This document shows, piece by piece, positions 42,409 to 51,354 of a DNA stretch of 64,000 bases. This stretch comes from Dokdonella_A soli. Lineage in GTDB: Bacteria; Pseudomonadota; Gammaproteobacteria; Xanthomonadales; Rhodanobacteraceae. Under the pieces are notes generated by a model that was not told the origin of the DNA, made no database searches, and was given only the letters and a program-made list of their open reading frames with translations. Where the stretch lies: positions 1 through 64,000 of the forward strand of contig NZ_BAAAEU010000025.1 of the NCBI RefSeq assembly GCF_039523175.1. The letters run 5' to 3'. The position numbers and the translations under genes are program-made. Position 1 is the first letter of the stretch. Every line of letters starts with the position of its first letter.

Positions 42409-44841
42409 TCAAAAGTTGTCGAAGCCATCGTTGAAGATATCGTCGCTGGCGGACAGGTCCTTGCAGCTGCTGATCTCGGACGTGTTGGCCACAGCCGTGT
42501 AGTCGTCTTCGGTAGCGGTGATCTTCGCAGGCCCAAAGGTCGGCGCCGGCACGCTCAGGTTGAGCGCGATGGTTCCGCTGGCCGATGCCTGGACGAGATA
42601 GCTGCCGAGCAGGGCATATGCATCGCCACAACGGTCGCTCGCGTATACGTTGACGTAGCGCGTGTCGTTCGGCCGCGTTGAAATGCTGCCGAGGACGGTG
42701 ATCTTGCCCCCGGCCGCATAGTCGACGCTGGTCAATACAGGTTTGTGGAGCAGATCGTTGGGTCCGGTACTTTCGTTGCCCACATTGGGCGTAGGACCGA
42801 GCAACGCCAGATCCACGGCGAGACCCACGTTGTCGAAGATCTCGTTGGCGCTCACCTGGTTGTACCTGCCCGCGTCCAGATCCACCCAGACACCAGGGCC
42901 TCCATTGGAATCGATGACATTCGCGCCGGTGCGTGTCATCGGGTAGGTGCTGCCGATCCAGTTGATCCACGACCCATTGCGCACGTGCACGCCGGCACCC
43001 GCATTGCCGAGACTTGAAGCAAAGCCGGAGCCGATGTAGTTCGATTGCACCAGAGTACTCAGGGAATTGTTGATCAGGATGCCGTCGCCGCCGTTGGCAA
43101 CGATCCAGTTGTTGTTGACGGTACTCAGTATGGTGTCCAGGATTTCAATGCCGGCGTTCTGGTTGCCGTTTCCGGCGGTCGTTCCGGATGGGTCGCCGCC
43201 GATGCTGTTGTTCGCGATGGTATTGAAACTGGTGCCCTGCCCGCTGACCAGGACACCCAGACCGTCCGTCCCCGAACCACGCCCGATCAGATTGACGTCG
43301 GCGGGGTTGGGACCACCGACCACGGCGGCAGCCCCTCCATCGATCTGCACACCGATGTCGTTCGCGAACAACGGCCCCGTCGATGGCAACTCCACACCGA
43401 ACGTGTTGCCGTGCACCCAGTGTCCGTTGCCGCCGGAGAAGTCGATGGCGGACCCCTTGAAATTCGTGAACGCCAGGCCGGTCACTTCCACGTGGACATT
43501 CGTCGGGGTCAACGGACCCGCGACCAATGCGCTGCTCACATTCCCCCCGAAGCTGCCGAATACGATGATGCAGATATTGCCGTTGAACGGGATAGAGCCT
43601 ACCAGCGTCTGGCTGGATGTGTTCTTCGAAGCTCCGGGTTGCGTATATCCGCTGATCAGCAAGGACACGGTCGGTGACGGCAGCGGCGAGTTGAGCGCGA
43701 TGACCTGCGGACCGCAGCTGTTGCCGATGAAGAACGGAATGCTGGTGGGCTTTCCGCTGGCGTTGGCACTCAGGATGGCCTGCCTCAGCGAACCGGGCCC
43801 ACTGTCGTTCGTATTGGTGACCAGCTGCTCCGCTTCGACGAATACATGCTGCGACTCATAGGCACCCTGGCTGGGTGCATCGTTGATGACGCGCGCGTAA
43901 TTTGCTGCATCGGTGGCCGGCAGGATCAACGGCAGAGGGATGCCACCGTCGATCACCGGAGAAGTGTCGGCAAGCATGTAGTTCGACGTCAACTGGGGGT
44001 TCGTCGTGCTGTTGTTCGCCGACGCGGATGCCAGCGTGCTCGAGCTGTCCAGCGAGCTGTTCAGCCAGGTGTTGTTGAGCGCGACCGCCTGGCTGTTTGT
44101 GAGGACCAGATCGTCCAGCGCGTTGTTCCACAGGATGTTGTTGAACAGACGAACAGGGCTGTACGGGGTGTAGGCGCCCAACAACAGCCCGGGAGATTGG
44201 TTGTGGGCGATCGTGTTGTTCGCGATCGTGAACGGCAGCCTGGGATAGTCCGCGGAGATGGCGACGGCGGCAGCGGCGTTGCCGTTGTCGTGCACGATAT
44301 TGTCGTCGAACACCAGACCGCCGGAGGGGTAGACGGTCAGTATGCTGTCGTTGATGCCGTTCACGCTGTTGCCGCTGACTGCGACGTTCTCGATGTGCAA
44401 GATACCGCCGAGATTGTTGTCGCCGATCACGACTGCGTCCGTGCCTGCCGCGGGCTTGAGGCCCGTGAACGTAAGATTGCGAACGGTCAGCCCATAACCG
44501 ATCAACCTGACATAGGTACCCGCGACGTTGGCACCGGTGATGATCGTGTTGTCGGGCACGGGAGTCGGCGCGGACGCGCAACCAGACGGGTAACCGCCTT
44601 CGATGGTCAACGCAAACCCATTGCTGATGGACGCCGTGAGCGGTGCTGCCAATGTATAGGTGCCGACCACCAGTGCGATGGCATTGGGCTTGCTGTTGGT
44701 TGCCGCCGCCGTGAGCGCGGCCTGGAGCTGTGCCGAAGTACTGACGCACGTCAAGGCGATCGCCGAAGCAGGATGACAGAGCACGAGGGCCGACAGACAG
44801 CCGGCGGTTTGCAGGATGCGACGCAGCGAGCAGGACAACAT
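42409..44841 (-). CDS. Secreted right-handed beta-helix protein with IFxxGFD C-terminal tail
   Basis: This 810-residue protein has a signal peptide (about 1-27, ending H-P-A-S-A). Two arrays of parallel beta-helix rungs follow, one at about 95-300 and one at about 430-690. They are seen as recurring N-N-x-I/V, G-N and V-x-x-N-x-I elements. A C-terminal beta-domain (about 700-795) follows. The joining segment T-N-T-N-D-S-G-P-G-S-L-R-Q-A-I is typical of CSLREA-associated secreted proteins. It ends D-D-I-F-N-D-G-F-D-N-F, matching the tail of the DUF11 protein at 1472-2491. Asn/Ser/Thr-rich composition sets it apart from its neighbours. Last gene of the sigma-kinase-CHAT string (154-bp gap). Surface adhesin or polysaccharide-binding protein likely; no lyase site recognised. 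Confidence 0.8.
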   Translation of the reverse strand: MLSCSLRRILQTAGCLSALVLCHPASAIALTCVSTSAQLQAALTAAATNSKPNAIALVVGTYTLAAPLTASISNGFALTIEGGYPSGCASAPTPVPDNTIITGANVAGTYVRLIGYGLTVRNLTFTGLKPAAGTDAVVIGDNNLGGILHIENVAVSGNSVNGINDSILTVYPSGGLVFDDNIVHDNGNAAAAVAISADYPRLPFTIANNTIAHNQSPGLLLGAYTPYSPVRLFNNILWNNALDDLVLTNSQAVALNNTWLNSSLDSSSTLASASANNSTTNPQLTSNYMLADTSPVIDGGIPLPLILPATDAANYARVINDAPSQGAYESQHVFVEAEQLVTNTNDSGPGSLRQAILSANASGKPTSIPFFIGNSCGPQVIALNSPLPSPTVSLLISGYTQPGASKNTSSQTLVGSIPFNGNICIIVFGSFGGNVSSALVAGPLTPTNVHVEVTGLAFTNFKGSAIDFSGGNGHWVHGNTFGVELPSTGPLFANDIGVQIDGGAAAVVGGPNPADVNLIGRGSGTDGLGVLVSGQGTSFNTIANNSIGGDPSGTTAGNGNQNAGIEILDTILSTVNNNWIVANGGDGILINNSLSTLVQSNYIGSGFASSLGNAGAGVHVRNGSWINWIGSTYPMTRTGANVIDSNGGPGVWVDLDAGRYNQVSANEIFDNVGLAVDLALLGPTPNVGNESTGPNDLLHKPVLTSVDYAAGGKITVLGSISTRPNDTRYVNVYASDRCGDAYALLGSYLVQASASGTIALNLSVPAPTFGPAKITATEDDYTAVANTSEISSCKDLSASDDIFNDGFDNF

Positions 44842-44995
44842 GAGCGATTCCCAGTGAAGACCTCAGATCTGGGAAACGAAGCGGAACGGTCGGACCGAAC
44901 ATCGGCTGGGGTGAGCCTGCAGCCCCCCACAGCCTTCACCCTCCGGATGCGCTTTGCCGCATCGCCCTCGTAGAGGCAATCCACCCCTCCAGCCT

Positions 44996-47900
44996 TCAGC
45001 GCCAGCCGCCCTCGCCGATGAACGCCGCCCAGTAGTAGGGATGATCGGACTGCCCCGCCGCGCGGCGCGCCGTCAGCACCGCACGCATGGCGGCCGCCAT
45101 CGCGTCGGGCACGTCGGCGTGCTCGACGAAGCGGGCGTGATACAGGCTCTGCATCAAGTCGGAGGTCGCTGCGTCGTCGACTTCCCACAGGCTCATGATC
45201 ACGGTGCGCGCGCCGGCCAGACGCAACGCGCGGCGCATGCCGAACACGCCCTCGTTGCGGCCGATCGGGCCAAGCCCGGAATCGCAGGCTGACAGCGCAA
45301 TCCAGTCGACATGCGACAGATCGAGAGTGGCCAGTTCGCCCGCGCCAAGCACGCCGATCATTCGATTCCCTGCCGTCACGCGAGCGCCGCTGAAGGCCAG
45401 CCCGGACAGCGTCGCAGCATTGGACGTGCCGGTCGCTTTTTCCGCGACCGGTTCTTCCAGCGTCATGCCGCGCGCGCCACGATCTCCGGTGCAGCTCTCA
45501 TCGAGACTGAAACCGTGGGTCGCGAGATGGACGATGCTCGCGTGCGGCAATGCAGCGACCACGTTTTCCTTGGTGGCCGAAGAACCCGTGATGAGCTGCA
45601 CCCGGGAATCGGCGGCCGTGGTCGACAACAGGGTGTGCAAGCCATCGAGTTCGCGCGCCGCGTTCGGGATGGCGGCAAACCCCTGAGCGGCTCGCAAACA
45701 CAATTGGCGTTCGGAACTTGCGGGTGCGGGCAACGTGGCCGGAAAATCCGGAGCGCCGGCCAGCAGCATGCTTGTCGATGCGGTAGCCGATGCCGGCAGT
45801 GAAAGATCGCTTTCGTGCGCGAGGGTATGCACGCGCGTGCCGTTCTCGATCAGATAACCGCTTCCGCGGTCAGGCAGTGCTGCGAAACTGACGCGGAAGA
45901 GTTCGCCCTCCGGAACGATGAACAGATGGCGGGCGCTGCTTCCGGCCACGATCGGATCGAGCAGAGCTTGCCGGAGCGCCAATCCGTTGCGACGCATCCG
46001 CGTCGCATCGGTCGCGGGGTCGCGAATCTCCAGGTACCACGCGCGCGCCTGCGCCGACAGCGCGTTGCTGTCGCCGACCAGGCGCAGCGTCACATGCCCG
46101 TCGTGCGCAAGCGTGAAGGCATACCAGTCCTCGGGCGTCTGCTTGCCGCCCGCTGCCAGCAGGCGCGCTGGATTGTCGGCGACACCCTCGGTGAACGCGA
46201 TCATCAGCCCATCGGCTGGCAACGCGTGTGCAAGCTCCCCGACACTTGCAGCCCCGTCGACGTTCGTCGCGCGGCCGCGCGCCATGCGATTCCACAGTGC
46301 GCGTTCCGCGCTCTCGGCATCCGCGCGCAATTGCGCCATGCGCTCGGCGTTGATGTGGGTGCTCAACCAGGCGTCGCCGAGCGCGCTGTTTGCTGCGCGC
46401 CAGGCCTGCCAAGGCTGCTCCAATGCCGGATCGTGTGCCGAGCGCGCCGCCGCCAGTCGATGTGCCTGCGCGCGCTCCACCAGCTCACGTTCGACCATCG
46501 TCAGGCGCCACGCGACGGCGATGCTGTCGGCGTCTCCTCGCTTGGCGGCGAGAGTGACCGCAAGCGCGGTGGCCGGCACGAGCAATTCCCGATAGGCCAC
46601 GCTCTGCCGTTCGGAGAATTCCGTCGCGAATGTCGCCAGCAAAGTCTGCTGGTGTTCCGCGGTCAACGTCGCGTAGCGGAATGCATCGCCGATATCGCCT
46701 TGCCCCCAACGCGCCAGGGCCAGACCGAAATTCAACGGGGCAAGGGTCGGATGATTGGGCGACAGCGAACGCCCGCGCACGTCCAGCGCACGGCGGTAGT
46801 CCTGCTCGGCTTCCGCATAACGCTTCAGCGCGAGCGCCGACGAACCCAATCCTTCCAGCGCATAGCCAAGACCGGGGCTGTCCTTGCCATCGGCTTTCTC
46901 GCGCAATGACAGCGCGCGTTGGAAATCGGCGATGGCGGTTTCGTAGTGCCCCAGCCGGTATTCGGTATTGCCGAGATTCGCGGTGACCACGGCACGCACG
47001 CGCATGGTCCGCTCGTCCTCGCCCCATGCCGCCAGGGCCTGGCGATAGCGCGTGAGCGCAGCCTCTTCTTCCCCCATCTCCTGCAACAGGTTGCCGAAGT
47101 TGTTGGCGATGATGCCGCGCTCGTAGGCTGGAGCATCCGGCAACGACGCCAGGACCGCCTCGACGTGCGCGTAGCGTCGGCGCGCGGCCGCGTAGTCGCC
47201 GATCTCCTGCAGGCCGGCGCCGACCAGCCCTTCGGCCCTCGCCGCTTCAAAACTGTTTTCGCCGAAGCGCCGGCGCGCGATCGTCAGCAGCGTCTCGCGA
47301 AGATCCAGCGCTTCGCTGTTGCGACCCAGGTCGACCAGCACGCTGGCCCGATCGGTATCGATCTTGATGCGCGCCGCGCTGTCGGCGCCGAAGCTGGCGA
47401 TGGCGAGCGCCGACCCCCGCTCGAACCAGGACAGCGCATCGCGACTGCTGCCTCCGCGCATGTAGGTATTTCCAATGACATGGAGCGTCAACACTTCCTG
47501 CCAACGCGCGCGCACGCCGTGCCGGGCGTGCCAGCCGGCGAGGGCCAGTTCGGCCTGTTCCCTCGCCAGTTGCCAGCGACCGCTCAGCAATGAAGCCGCA
47601 CGCGCTGCCAAGGCATGCAGTTCCAGCGCGTCATCGTGGGACGGATGAGCGGGGGCCAGCAGAGCGGCCTGGGCGAGATCCAGGGCGGACTGTGCATCCG
47701 AGCGAGCCAGCGCATCGGCAATCGCCACGCGCTGCGCGAAGCCGTGTCTGCGCACGTCAGCCGCTGCAAATCGCTGCACGCCTTCGTGAAAGGCCAGTCC
47801 ATCCGGTTTGGCGAGCTCGCCGCGCACCGCAAGAACATCCAGTCGCGTCTGCAATACTGCAGCGCGATGAGCATCACGATCAGTCACCTCATCGAACAGC

Positions 47901-48061
47901 GTCGAGCTGAGACTTGCCGCTTGTGCGTTGTCACCCGCACCCAGGGCCTGGTAGACCCGGTCCATGCGCGAATCCAGCGCAACCGCATCGGCCCTGCACG
48001 GCCACGCGCAGACGATCAGCAGCGCGGCGAATACCGATGGGTACAAGCGACCGACGAACAT
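44996..48061 (-). CDS. Exported TPR-CHAT protein (caspase-like protease)
   Basis: This 1021-residue protein begins with a signal peptide (V-F-A-A-L-L-I-V-C-A-W-P-C-R-A-D-A, cleaved about residue 25). TPR units (about 40-480) include G-N-T-Y-M-R-G-G, A-N-N-F-G-N-L-L-Q-E-M-G and Y-A-L-E-G-L-G-S-S-A-L. A helical linker follows, then a CHAT domain (about 690-1021). The CHAT catalytic dyad is intact: His849 in H-L-A-T-H-G-F and Cys926 in L-S-A-C-D-S-G. The C-terminus is Y-Y-W-A-A-F-I-G-E-G-G-W-R. ATG 48061 follows GAGGGGG. CHAT proteins are usually cytoplasmic; export is unusual. Downstream of the kinase by 194 bp on the same strand. Confidence 0.88.
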   Translation of the reverse strand: MFVGRLYPSVFAALLIVCAWPCRADAVALDSRMDRVYQALGAGDNAQAASLSSTLFDEVTDRDAHRAAVLQTRLDVLAVRGELAKPDGLAFHEGVQRFAAADVRRHGFAQRVAIADALARSDAQSALDLAQAALLAPAHPSHDDALELHALAARAASLLSGRWQLAREQAELALAGWHARHGVRARWQEVLTLHVIGNTYMRGGSSRDALSWFERGSALAIASFGADSAARIKIDTDRASVLVDLGRNSEALDLRETLLTIARRRFGENSFEAARAEGLVGAGLQEIGDYAAARRRYAHVEAVLASLPDAPAYERGIIANNFGNLLQEMGEEEAALTRYRQALAAWGEDERTMRVRAVVTANLGNTEYRLGHYETAIADFQRALSLREKADGKDSPGLGYALEGLGSSALALKRYAEAEQDYRRALDVRGRSLSPNHPTLAPLNFGLALARWGQGDIGDAFRYATLTAEHQQTLLATFATEFSERQSVAYRELLVPATALAVTLAAKRGDADSIAVAWRLTMVERELVERAQAHRLAAARSAHDPALEQPWQAWRAANSALGDAWLSTHINAERMAQLRADAESAERALWNRMARGRATNVDGAASVGELAHALPADGLMIAFTEGVADNPARLLAAGGKQTPEDWYAFTLAHDGHVTLRLVGDSNALSAQARAWYLEIRDPATDATRMRRNGLALRQALLDPIVAGSSARHLFIVPEGELFRVSFAALPDRGSGYLIENGTRVHTLAHESDLSLPASATASTSMLLAGAPDFPATLPAPASSERQLCLRAAQGFAAIPNAARELDGLHTLLSTTAADSRVQLITGSSATKENVVAALPHASIVHLATHGFSLDESCTGDRGARGMTLEEPVAEKATGTSNAATLSGLAFSGARVTAGNRMIGVLGAGELATLDLSHVDWIALSACDSGLGPIGRNEGVFGMRRALRLAGARTVIMSLWEVDDAATSDLMQSLYHARFVEHADVPDAMAAAMRAVLTARRAAGQSDHPYYWAAFIGEGGWR

Positions 48062-48255
48062 GATGATTGACCCCCTCGCGACTGCCGGTACGCCCCCATT
48101 CCGCGTATTGTGCGACGGACCCCGGGGCCGCGCGGTCCGTCTGTCGTCCATCCTGTTCCGTTCACTCGGCGGGGGGCTGCGAGGACGTCGGCAAGCGATG
48201 TGACGATCTCCCGGACGAGCCGCGCTTGCGCGGCAACGTTCGAGGGCGACAAACC

Positions 48256-49851
48256 TCAATCCGCGTGCGGAAGCTCGAATCGCCAGCGGCGCAGATTGCT
48301 GCCGGCACTGCGCTCCGCCGCGGCCAGCGCCTCGCCGAGATCGGCACTGTCGAGCGCTTCTTCGGAGGGCGCCGGCGCCAGGACAAGCGCGCCGCGTTGC
48401 TTTCCGGCATGGCTATCATGCGCATGCCGCCACTGTGCGATCAGCCGTTCGAGCTCCGGCTGCGGCGAGCGCGACGCCAGCATCAGCAGTTCTTCGCCTG
48501 AAGCAGCGCTGCTTATCTGCCAGGTCAGTGCGTGCGGACCCGATGCAGGCAGTGTGTAGTCGACATTCGCGGCGAGCGGATCGGTTGTCCCCTCCTCGCC
48601 TGTGGGGAACAACACGGCGGCGCTGCCGTCCCCATCATCGTCAAGCACGTACAGCCAGACCGGCTCGCTGCTGCGGAAATGCAGTTGCAGGTGATCGCCA
48701 AGATGCACCGTGGCACCACTCTGCAGCGCAGCCGATGCGCCGTGTTCGATGCGCTCGAGCGCAAGTTCGGTCTGCCATGCCGCCGGCGCCGCACGGTGCG
48801 AGCTCCACACAGCAGTGAATATCCCTGCCGCAAGCAACAGGATGGCGACAGATACACCGACGATTCGCCGAGGCCGTGCACGCGGAACCGACCGATTCAG
48901 GGCTTGCGCGAACGCGATCATGCTGGGCGGGCGCTGCCGTGGATCGATCGCCAGCGCGGCATCGATGGCTTGCGCCAGCGGGCGTGGTACGCCGGCCGGC
49001 AGTGCAGGCGGATGCTCCGCCAACACGCGTGGCGCTTCATCGGCGACAGGCTCGTTGGGATAACGCGCGGTGAGCAGATGGTAGAGCAGCACACCGAGCG
49101 CATAGATATCGCTGGCTGGCGTCGGCGCGCCGCCGTCGAGCACTTCCGGCGCCAGATACTGCACGGTTCCCGACAGCACCGCCCGGCCGCAATCTCCCGC
49201 ATCCTGGGTGGCTCCGAAGTCCATCAACACGATGCGTCCGCCGGCATCGCGCATCACGTTGCCCGCCTTGACGTCGCCGTGCACGAGACCGTGCCGATGC
49301 ACGAAAGCAAGCGCGCCGCACAGATCGCGGCCGATCGCGTTGACATCCTCGGTCGGCAATGGCCCGCCTTCGGCCAGAAGGTCGGAAAGGCTGCGGCCGC
49401 GTACGAGTTCGGTCCACAGACCGGTGCGGCCTTCGTGCACGGCAGCGCCATAGACATTGACGATATTCGGGTGACGCAATCGTGCCAGGCGGCGCCCTTC
49501 CTCAAGGAAGCGATGCGCGAGATCCCCCGAGTCCAGTCGGCGCAATTTGAGAGCGACCTGCTGGTCGAGCAGCGGATCGTAGGCGCGCCACACCGTACCC
49601 TGGGCCCCCTCGCCGAGCTGTTCGAGCACATCGAGACCGCCGAAACGGAACAATGCCGGGGCACTCGATGCATGATGTCCGGCGCCGGCAAGCTGGGCAC
49701 GGCGAAAGCCTTGAGCCAGTTGTTCGAGTTCACGCAGGGCGCCGAGCAGGCGGCGGTCGCCGCTGCGCTCGGTACTGACGGATGCCTCCGCACCGAGTGG
49801 CGCGTCGTCGGCGATGCGTCCGGCCAGGCGCTCGATGTCCTCAGGTTTCAC
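48256..49851 (-). CDS. Transmembrane Ser/Thr protein kinase with periplasmic DUF4384-like domain
   Basis: This 531-residue protein has a kinase domain at about 70-325. The G-loop is L-G-E-G-A-Q-G-T-V-W (79-88), the catalytic Lys is K102 in V-A-L-K, the HxD motif is H-G-D (191-193), and D-F-G (211-213) and A-P-E follow. The HGD replaces HRD, so it is a non-RD kinase. One TM helix lies at about 330-349. The periplasmic part has H-L-Q-L-H-F-R-S-S-E-P-V-W-L-Y-V-L-D-D-D-G-D-G, like DUF4384 sensor domains. The GTG start (49851) lies inside the end of the sigma gene (11-bp overlap), indicating coupling. It probably phosphorylates the sigma factor. Confidence 0.9.
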   Translation of the reverse strand: MKPEDIERLAGRIADDAPLGAEASVSTERSGDRRLLGALRELEQLAQGFRRAQLAGAGHHASSAPALFRFGGLDVLEQLGEGAQGTVWRAYDPLLDQQVALKLRRLDSGDLAHRFLEEGRRLARLRHPNIVNVYGAAVHEGRTGLWTELVRGRSLSDLLAEGGPLPTEDVNAIGRDLCGALAFVHRHGLVHGDVKAGNVMRDAGGRIVLMDFGATQDAGDCGRAVLSGTVQYLAPEVLDGGAPTPASDIYALGVLLYHLLTARYPNEPVADEAPRVLAEHPPALPAGVPRPLAQAIDAALAIDPRQRPPSMIAFAQALNRSVPRARPRRIVGVSVAILLLAAGIFTAVWSSHRAAPAAWQTELALERIEHGASAALQSGATVHLGDHLQLHFRSSEPVWLYVLDDDGDGSAAVLFPTGEEGTTDPLAANVDYTLPASGPHALTWQISSAASGEELLMLASRSPQPELERLIAQWRHAHDSHAGKQRGALVLAPAPSEEALDSADLGEALAAAERSAGSNLRRWRFELPHAD

Positions 49852-50431
49852 GGTGATTACTCAATTGTTCGGCCAGTTGCACCAGGGCTCGGGAGATCAT
49901 CATGCGCACGGCGTCCACAGTGCCGCCGGTTTCAGCGGCAATCTCGGGATAGCTCAAACCGAACTCGAGGCGCATCACGATCAACTCCTGCTGCCGTTTT
50001 GGCAGGTTGGCCAGGGCCCACTCATAAGCCGCCAGCCGCTCCTGACCCACCATCTGTTCGACCAGCGTCGGCGCGTCGGCATCGATCAGTTCGATATCGA
50101 GCGGCTCGGCCGGCGGACGCCGCTGCTGTCGACGGATCTCGTCGCGCACCTGGTTCAGCAGGATCTGGCGCAGATACGCCAGGAAGCTGCCGGAACCCGC
50201 CGATTCGAAATCCTCCAGATGGTGTAACGCTCGAACGAGCGTGACCTGAACAAGATCGTCGGTATCAACCGGCCCGCGCGCGGTCGCCGGCAGGCGGCCA
50301 TGGGCCCAACGACGCAGCAACGGCAGGTAGCGCCGGAACAGGATTTCACGCGCGCGCGCGTCGCCGCCACGCACGCGCCGAAGCAGCGCGACGGTCGGTT
50401 CCTGTGCCGCAACCTCGTATTGCACCACCAT
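49841..50431 (-). CDS. ECF sigma factor linked to Ser/Thr kinase (ECF43-like)
   Basis: This 196-residue sigma factor has region 2 at about 20-95, with D-T-D-D-L-V-Q-V-T-L-V-R-A-L (56-69). Region 4 (about 140-190) has L-P-K-R-Q-Q-E-L-I-V-M-R-L-E-F-G-L-S-Y-P-E-I-A. ATG 50431 has GCGGAG upstream; the ORF is open a further 30 bp. Known: ECF43-type sigmas of Xanthomonas and Vibrio are encoded next to a kinase that activates them by Thr phosphorylation and can control type VI secretion or similar systems. Here T57 within the acidic D-x-D-D stretch is a candidate site. Class assignment is inference. Confidence 0.85.
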   Translation of the reverse strand: MVVQYEVAAQEPTVALLRRVRGGDARAREILFRRYLPLLRRWAHGRLPATARGPVDTDDLVQVTLVRALHHLEDFESAGSGSFLAYLRQILLNQVRDEIRRQQRRPPAEPLDIELIDADAPTLVEQMVGQERLAAYEWALANLPKRQQELIVMRLEFGLSYPEIAAETGGTVDAVRMMISRALVQLAEQLSNHRET

Positions 50432-50583
50432 GCCGCTCCGCGCAAGGGCCGGAGCGAGCATAGCTCAGCCCGGTATCGCTGCCGATATCCGGGAGCGATC
50501 GGCCCGTACGGCATCCTCCAACGCAGTTCCGAACGAATACCGGGCTCATTGCGTCGCCATTTCTCCTGGCATCGAAGCGCCGC

Positions 50584-51080
50584 TCAGAACCGCGCATTCT
50601 CCAGCGGCCGCTCGCGGTGCATCAGCGCCCATTCGACGTGTTCGGCCAGTGCGGCCTCGCCGAGCGCACGCAAGATGTCGCGCTGACCTTCGGCGTCGGG
50701 CGCGGCATCGAGCTTCGCGCGCGCATCCGAGAAGATGCCGCGCATGTAGCGGTATTGCTTGATCAGTTCCTTGCCACCCTTGAGATACGCGTAGGACTCG
50801 CGCGCGGCAGCGGTGATCGCGAGCACCCCATTACCGCGACCAGCATCGTCGTGTTGTCGGGACCGAGCCGGTGCTGGAACAGCGCCAGCAGCACGCTGAT
50901 GGCCATGCTGGTCCACAGGCAGGCGCGTCCGAGGCGCAGCGTCGTGCGATGCATGCGATTGCGGTGCGCGGTCTTGCGCGTGTAGTCGTCGAGCTGACCG
51001 CCGCTCCCCGGCGCGCCGATCCATTCGGCGATCACGACCGCCAGCGCGCTCGCGCTGGTCGAGGCATCGTCGAGCTTGGA
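50584..51080 (-). pseudogene. Frameshifted remnant of a 2-TM (SLATT-like) membrane protein
   Basis: Two overlapping minus-strand frames join into one protein if a single G is added to the G4 run at 50826-50829. The upstream part reads ...A-V-V-I-A-E-W-I-G...C-L-W-T-S-M-A-I-S-V-L-L-A-L-F-Q, continuing M-L-V-A-V-M-G | V-L-A-I-T-A-A-A-R-E-S-Y-A-Y, then a cytosolic helical tail ending E-H-V-E-W-A-L-M-H-R-E-R-P-L-E. This resembles the C-terminal 2-TM region of SLATT/LSDAT-type proteins (tentative). The N-terminal domain is missing. Truncation plus frameshift argue for a decayed gene; an assembly error at the G run could explain the frameshift alone. Confidence 0.6.
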
Positions 51081-51282
51081 TTTATCCCCTCTTCCCGAAC
51101 GCAGGCCGGGGAAGGGGCAAGCGCCAAGGGCGCGAGCGCACTTGCTGTTGTTCTCGATGCTGCAGCAGCAAAAGCCCCCACCCAACCCTCTCCCCGGCTT
51201 TCAAAGCCCCGCGGTGGCTCAAAACGTGGGGATGCCTCAGGTTGCCCCCGCGCCAATCGGCTTTTTTGGGCGAGCGGAATGT

Positions 51283-51300
51283 TTACAGTGACGTTACAGT
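51283..51300. promoter_or_regulatory. PhoB-box-like direct repeat upstream of transferase copy 2
   Basis: TTACAGT, GACG, TTACAGT: perfect 7-bp direct repeats with an 11-bp period. Read on the minus strand as ACTGTAA-CGTC-ACTGTAA, this has the same spacing and CTGT core as the PhoB box (two 7-mers of CTGTCAT type separated by 4 bp). It lies 55 bp before the gene start at 51355. The rest of the spacer from 51081 to here holds low-complexity CCCC-rich DNA and no gene that I can see. Confidence 0.5.
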
Positions 51301-51354
51301 TCCGCTAAATGTCCCGCGACGACACGGCAAAGGTCCGACATGGAAGGGATCGGC

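Noticed and set aside
48532..50244. Plus-strand open frame opposite the kinase and sigma genes
   Set aside because: The opposite strand encodes a kinase with all catalytic motifs, so this frame is a shadow.
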